Of a stretch of 8,757 bases of DNA, positions 5,604-8,757 are shown in pieces. Every line of letters begins with the position of its first letter. Positions within the stretch are counted from its first letter, which is position 1. The DNA is taken from contig CALHVH010000071.1 of assembly GCA_938039225.1 (NCBI GenBank), positions 1 through 8,757 of the forward strand, in the 5' to 3' direction. The notes beneath the pieces were generated by a model. The model saw only the letters and a list, made by a program, of their open reading frames with translations. It searched no databases and had not been told where the DNA came from. The translations under genes and the position numbers were made by a program. This DNA comes from an uncultured Gammaproteobacteria bacterium (GTDB taxonomy: Bacteria; Pseudomonadota; Gammaproteobacteria; Steroidobacterales; JABDMI01).

Positions 5604-7046
5604 ATGATAAAAATACTTAACTTTATTGATGGTCAATTTCATGAGCCTAAAGATAATTTATGGCTGGATAATGTCTTACCTGCAAACGGTGAAATTTACA
5701 GTCAATTACCAAATTCAAATAAAAGCGACATTGATTTTGCCTATCAAGCAGCAAATAAAGCATTTCCTCAGTGGTCGCAAACCGACACAAATCAACGCGC
5801 TAAGATTCTTAGTAAAATTGCTGATTTAATTGAACAGAATATTGAGCAATTTGCCGCAGCAGAAAGTAAAGATAATGGCAAGCCAATTAAATTGGCTAGA
5901 ACGGTAGATATTCCTAGAGCAGCCAGTAATTTCCGTTTTTTTGCCCAGGCGATTACCCAGTTTTCTTCTGAGAGCCATGAAAGTGTTGGGCAAAATGCGA
6001 TTAACTATACATTGAGAAAACCATTGGGAGTGGTTGCCTGTATTTCACCATGGAATCTGCCCTTGTATTTATTTACATGGAAAATTGCTCCGGCACTAGC
6101 AGCAGGTAATTGTGTTATTGCTAAGCCCAGTGAAGTAACCCCAATGACGGCCTATATGCTTGGCGAGATTTGTCAAGAAGCGGGCTTGCCTGGTGGAGTT
6201 TTGAATATAGTTCATGGTGAAGGCCAAACCACCGGGCAAGCATTAATAGAACATCCAGAAATAAAAGCTATCTCGTTCACGGGCGGCACATCTACAGGTC
6301 GGCATATAGCAAAACTTGCAGGATCACATTTAAAAAAAGTCTCCTTAGAATTGGGCGGTAAAAATCCGAATATTATTTTTGCTGATTGCGACTATGAAAA
6401 AATGCTGGATACAACTATGCGTTCATCATTTGCTAATCAAGGTCAAATCTGTCTTTGCGGAAGTCGTATTTTGGTTGAGCAAAGTATTTATGAAAAATTT
6501 AAAACGGATTTTATCGCCAGAACCAGTAAGTTAGTCGTTTCTAATCCAGAAAACCAAGAGGCTGATTTAGGTGCGCTTGTCTCGCAAGCCCATATGCAAA
6601 AAGTTTTAAGCTATATTAAATTAGCTAAACAAGGTCAAGGTAAGCTTTTATATGGCGGAAATCGAGTAACTATTGAGAATCATGAAAAAGGTTATTACTT
6701 AGAGCCAACTGTGATTGAAATAGATTCACTTAATTGTGAACTGAATCAAGAAGAAATTTTTGGTCCAGTAGTAACACTTATGCCATTCTCTACTGAGGAG
6801 GAGGCTTTACAAATCGCCAATAGTACCGAATATGGGTTGTCGGCCAGTGTTTGGACCAATGATTTAAAACGCACAATGAAATTTACTCAAGAGTTAGAAG
6901 CTGGAATTATTTGGGTAAATACCTGGATGTTACGTGACTTACGCACACCATTTGGTGGGCTTAAGGCTTCAGGAATGGGTCGTGAAGGTGGATTAGAGGC
7001 CTTACGCTTTTTTACCGAAACCAAAAACGTTTGTATACAATACTGA
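5604..7046 (+). CDS. nbaE: 2-aminomuconate-6-semialdehyde dehydrogenase (ALDH superfamily)
   Basis: NAD-dependent cytosolic enzyme that oxidises 2-aminomuconate-6-semialdehyde to 2-aminomuconate, drawing the unstable semialdehyde away from spontaneous closure to picolinate. The 480 residues are typical. ALDH motifs are complete: PWNLPL (149-154) with oxyanion Asn151, KPSE (174-177), FTGGTSTG (225-232) of the cofactor fold, catalytic-base Glu249 in LELGGKNP, nucleophile Cys283 in GQICLCGSR, EEIFGPV (383-389) and PFGGLKASGMGREGG (449-463). Arg105 in DIPRAASNFRFF and Arg447 in LRTPFGG lie where, as I recall, the Pseudomonas enzyme (Arg120, Arg464) and ALDH8A1 hold the substrate carboxylate; this would separate it from general ALDHs. 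2-Hydroxymuconic semialdehyde dehydrogenase is the close alternative, but the ACMSD and deaminase neighbours favour the amino substrate. It begins 40 bases after the deaminase gene and is one base from the next gene. Confidence 0.88.
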   Translation: MIKILNFIDGQFHEPKDNLWLDNVLPANGEIYSQLPNSNKSDIDFAYQAANKAFPQWSQTDTNQRAKILSKIADLIEQNIEQFAAAESKDNGKPIKLARTVDIPRAASNFRFFAQAITQFSSESHESVGQNAINYTLRKPLGVVACISPWNLPLYLFTWKIAPALAAGNCVIAKPSEVTPMTAYMLGEICQEAGLPGGVLNIVHGEGQTTGQALIEHPEIKAISFTGGTSTGRHIAKLAGSHLKKVSLELGGKNPNIIFADCDYEKMLDTTMRSSFANQGQICLCGSRILVEQSIYEKFKTDFIARTSKLVVSNPENQEADLGALVSQAHMQKVLSYIKLAKQGQGKLLYGGNRVTIENHEKGYYLEPTVIEIDSLNCELNQEEIFGPVVTLMPFSTEEEALQIANSTEYGLSASVWTNDLKRTMKFTQELEAGIIWVNTWMLRDLRTPFGGLKASGMGREGGLEALRFFTETKNVCIQY

Positions 7047-7047
7047 T

Positions 7048-7830
7048 ATGAAATTAAATTTACAAAATAAGAATGCTTTAGTCTGTGGTAGTACTCAAGG
7101 AATCGGTCAAGCGATTGCATTATCTTTGGCGGCTGAAGGTGCCAATATTACTTTATTAGCTCGAAATGAGAAAAGTTTACAGCAAGTGCAAAAACAACTA
7201 GCACCTCTTGGTAAGCATAATTATATTGTGGCGGATTTTAGTGATCCAGGAAATTTGCAGATCCAAGTTGAAAATTATTTGAAACAAAATTCTGATTTCC
7301 ATATTTTAATTAATAATACGGGTGGGCCACCGGCGGGTAGTGTTTACCAAGCACAGCAAGAAGAGTTCAAAGCGGCTTTTACTCAGCATTTACTTTGTAA
7401 TCACTTACTGGCACAGCTAGTGGTTCCTGGTATGAAAGAGTTTGCTTTCGGTCGCATTATTAATATTATTTCAACTTCGGTAAAACAACCTATTGAAGGG
7501 TTAGGGGTTAGCAATACCATACGTGGAGCCGTAGGTAATTGGAGTAAAACCTTAGCAAACGAATTGGGACAGTTTGGTATTACCGTAAATAATGTTTTGC
7601 CAGGGGCAACTGCAACTGAACGTTTATTTGCAATTATTAAAAGTAAGGCTTCCAAATTAGCCATTGATGAGTCTGCTGCTGGTGAGCTCATGAAAAATAC
7701 CATTCCAGCAAAACGTTTCGCAGAACCTGAAGAAGTAGCGAATGCCGTTACTTTTTTGGCCAGCGAGGCTGCGTCCTATATCAATGGGATCAATCTTCCA
7801 GTAGATGGTGGGCGTACTAAAAGTTTATGA
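7048..7830 (+). CDS. SDR-like protein lacking the canonical catalytic Tyr and Lys, in the aminomuconate cluster
   Basis: A Rossmann-fold short-chain dehydrogenase/reductase homologue of 260 residues, normal length. The dinucleotide motif GSTQGIG (14-20) is intact, as are the NN pair (89-90, here NNTGG in place of NNAG), RIINIIST (136-143) with a Ser, and the C-terminal ITVNNVLPGATATER and INLPVDGG. The Y-x-x-x-K catalytic pair is missing: aligning RGAVGNWSKTLANELG with the usual KAA-helix puts Ser155 in place of Tyr and Arg159 in place of Lys. This agrees with a known BKR-like SDR subgroup that departs from the tetrad and is annotated only as 3-oxoacyl-ACP-reductase-like. Its ATG is one base after the dehydrogenase stop, so expression is probably translationally coupled, arguing for a role in this pathway. 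Which step is unknown: nucleotide binding looks possible, ordinary Tyr-dependent reduction does not. Confidence 0.9.
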   Translation: MKLNLQNKNALVCGSTQGIGQAIALSLAAEGANITLLARNEKSLQQVQKQLAPLGKHNYIVADFSDPGNLQIQVENYLKQNSDFHILINNTGGPPAGSVYQAQQEEFKAAFTQHLLCNHLLAQLVVPGMKEFAFGRIINIISTSVKQPIEGLGVSNTIRGAVGNWSKTLANELGQFGITVNNVLPGATATERLFAIIKSKASKLAIDESAAGELMKNTIPAKRFAEPEEVANAVTFLASEAASYINGINLPVDGGRTKSL

Positions 7831-7855
7831 ATAATGTTAAAGGTCAGGTGAATTT

Positions 7856-8757
7856 ATGAAAAGAAAATTGCGAATTAATGGCCATTCACATTTGTTACCG
7901 TACCCAGAAGAAATTCCTGATTTCATGCGAGATAAAGGAATTTTTTGGGTAGACCATGACCGGAAATTCATGTCACAAAAAGATTGGAAAAGACCTGTAA
8001 CGGATTCCAGTTTCTTTCTGGATGAAAAACTAGAGTGGATGGAACGTTTTGATATAGACCATGCAGTAGTTTTAAATTTGTCTCAGTTGTATGGCAATGG
8101 ATTGCGGGTTGAGGAAATGAAACAGGCTCTGCGTTTTCAAAACGATTTCAATGCAAAAATTCAGGATGAGCATCCAAGTAAATTTACTTGTGGATTTGTA
8201 GTTCATCCAGGATTTGTGCGCAGTGCCTTATGGGAAATTGAGCGTTGTGTGGAAGAGCGAGGCATGCAGTTATTGTGCTTGCCCACCCACTTTATGGACA
8301 GCATTGGTGAGTGGAGAAGTATTTTTGATAGTGATAATGAGCCTATTTTTGAGCTTGCTAATAAATACAACTTGGCTGTTGAAGTCCATCCATACGACGG
8401 TGATAAGTTTATTAAATTACAGAATACTGGTTGGCGTTTTCATTTAATTTGGATGCTAGCTCAATGTGCAGACGCTTATCATTTCCTTTCTCTTAATGGT
8501 TATCAAGAGCGCTATCCAAATATGAGGGTTTGTTTTGCTCATGGTGGTCAGTTGTCACAAATTAACTTGGGTCGTCGTATTCAAGGCTTTGATGGTCGAC
8601 CTGATTTATTTGAAGGCAAGCATCACCCACGTGAAGCTGTGGGGCATAAAAATATATTTTTTGACACACTGGTGCATGACACAGGATCACTAAAATTACT
8701 GGTCGAAAATCAAGGGGTAAGCCAGGTAGTCATGGGCTTAGATGATCCTTATCCTTT
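7856..8757 (+). CDS. nbaD: 2-amino-3-carboxymuconate-6-semialdehyde decarboxylase (ACMSD), 3' end outside the window
   Basis: Amidohydrolase-fold, zinc-dependent decarboxylase that removes CO2 from ACMS, the 3-hydroxyanthranilate ring-cleavage product, to give 2-aminomuconate-6-semialdehyde. Three hundred residues are visible; the gene runs off the edge. Metal ligands are all present by position and context: His10 and His12 (NGHSHLLP), His178 (EVHPYD), His229 (FAHGG) and Asp296 (GLDDPYP), against His9, His11, His177, His228 and Asp294 of the Pseudomonas fluorescens enzyme as I recall them. Arg240 in LGRRIQGF matches its Arg239, which reaches into the neighbouring subunit's site. The ending FFDTLVHDTGSLKLL is close to ACMSD. 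The N-terminal part (13-70) is divergent from the Pseudomonas and animal enzymes and looks more like amidohydrolases I associate with Bacteroidota clusters. The start is chosen because CAGGTG (7845-7850) lies 5 bases before the ATG. It follows the SDR gene by 25 bases, same operon. Confidence 0.85.
   Translation, partial: MKRKLRINGHSHLLPYPEEIPDFMRDKGIFWVDHDRKFMSQKDWKRPVTDSSFFLDEKLEWMERFDIDHAVVLNLSQLYGNGLRVEEMKQALRFQNDFNAKIQDEHPSKFTCGFVVHPGFVRSALWEIERCVEERGMQLLCLPTHFMDSIGEWRSIFDSDNEPIFELANKYNLAVEVHPYDGDKFIKLQNTGWRFHLIWMLAQCADAYHFLSLNGYQERYPNMRVCFAHGGQLSQINLGRRIQGFDGRPDLFEGKHHPREAVGHKNIFFDTLVHDTGSLKLLVENQGVSQVVMGLDDPYP

Noticed and set aside
5626..5829. Plus-strand reading frame overlapping the start of the aldehyde dehydrogenase
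   Set aside because: It is an alternative frame of a conserved coding region with low-complexity composition and no ribosome site.
6887..7120. Reverse-strand frame across the dehydrogenase/SDR junction
   Set aside because: It covers conserved coding sequence of both genes on the other strand; no family likeness.
7401..7703. Reverse-strand reading frame of 100 codons inside the SDR gene
   Set aside because: Shadow frame opposite conserved SDR sequence.
8214..8447. Plus-strand reading frame inside the ACMSD gene
   Set aside because: It is out of frame with ACMSD, whose metal-binding motifs on both sides show that the other frame is coding.
5153..8757. A 2-aminophenol or hydroxymuconic semialdehyde meta-cleavage operon
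   Set aside because: The ACMSD gene would have no role in that pathway; its presence points to 3-hydroxyanthranilate catabolism, although the aldehyde dehydrogenase and deaminase alone could fit either.

Overview
The window looks like chromosomal DNA of a Gram-negative, probably marine, low-GC (roughly 40% by eye) gammaproteobacterium. The evidence is a TonB-dependent outer-membrane receptor, a lipoprotein with a type II signal peptide, an integral-membrane AlkB hydroxylase with an AraC-type regulator, and a kynurenine-type catabolic cluster. The genus cannot be fixed from the sequence. The DNA is dense: the longest stretch without a gene is 143 bases (704-846).

Left part (2-3315), lipid and hydrocarbon use. 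It starts with the 3' end of a TonB-dependent receptor gene, closed by a hairpin terminator. An acyl-CoA dehydrogenase of the long-chain (ACADL-like) type follows. Facing it is alkB, an alkane 1-monooxygenase with all its histidine motifs. A short GC-rich perfect palindrome lies between these two convergent genes. AlkB has Ser where the GPo1 enzyme has Trp55, which points to medium/long alkanes. AlkB would make the alcohol; after oxidation and CoA activation by enzymes not in this window, the acyl-CoA dehydrogenase could begin beta-oxidation.

Middle part (3224-5063). An AraC-family regulator is divergent from alkB across a 92-base region with overlapping candidate promoters and repeated TGACA units. 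This is the usual layout of an alkane-responsive activator next to its target. The regulator overlaps by one base a GTG-started gene for a predicted lipoprotein with a jelly-roll-like domain. This pairing I do not recognise as described.

Right part (5064 to the end), aromatic amino acid catabolism. Four closely spaced genes on one strand encode a RidA-type 2-aminomuconate deaminase, a 2-aminomuconate-6-semialdehyde dehydrogenase, an SDR-like protein without the usual catalytic Tyr and Lys, and a 2-amino-3-carboxymuconate-6-semialdehyde decarboxylase (ACMSD) cut by the window edge. Together the recognised enzymes take the ring-cleavage product of 3-hydroxyanthranilate (from tryptophan/kynurenine) through 2-aminomuconate to 4-oxalocrotonate. 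The dioxygenase that would feed them is not in the window and is expected downstream. The SDR-like protein is the unexplained member and the best candidate for something new. No RNA genes, insertion sequences or CRISPR arrays were seen.
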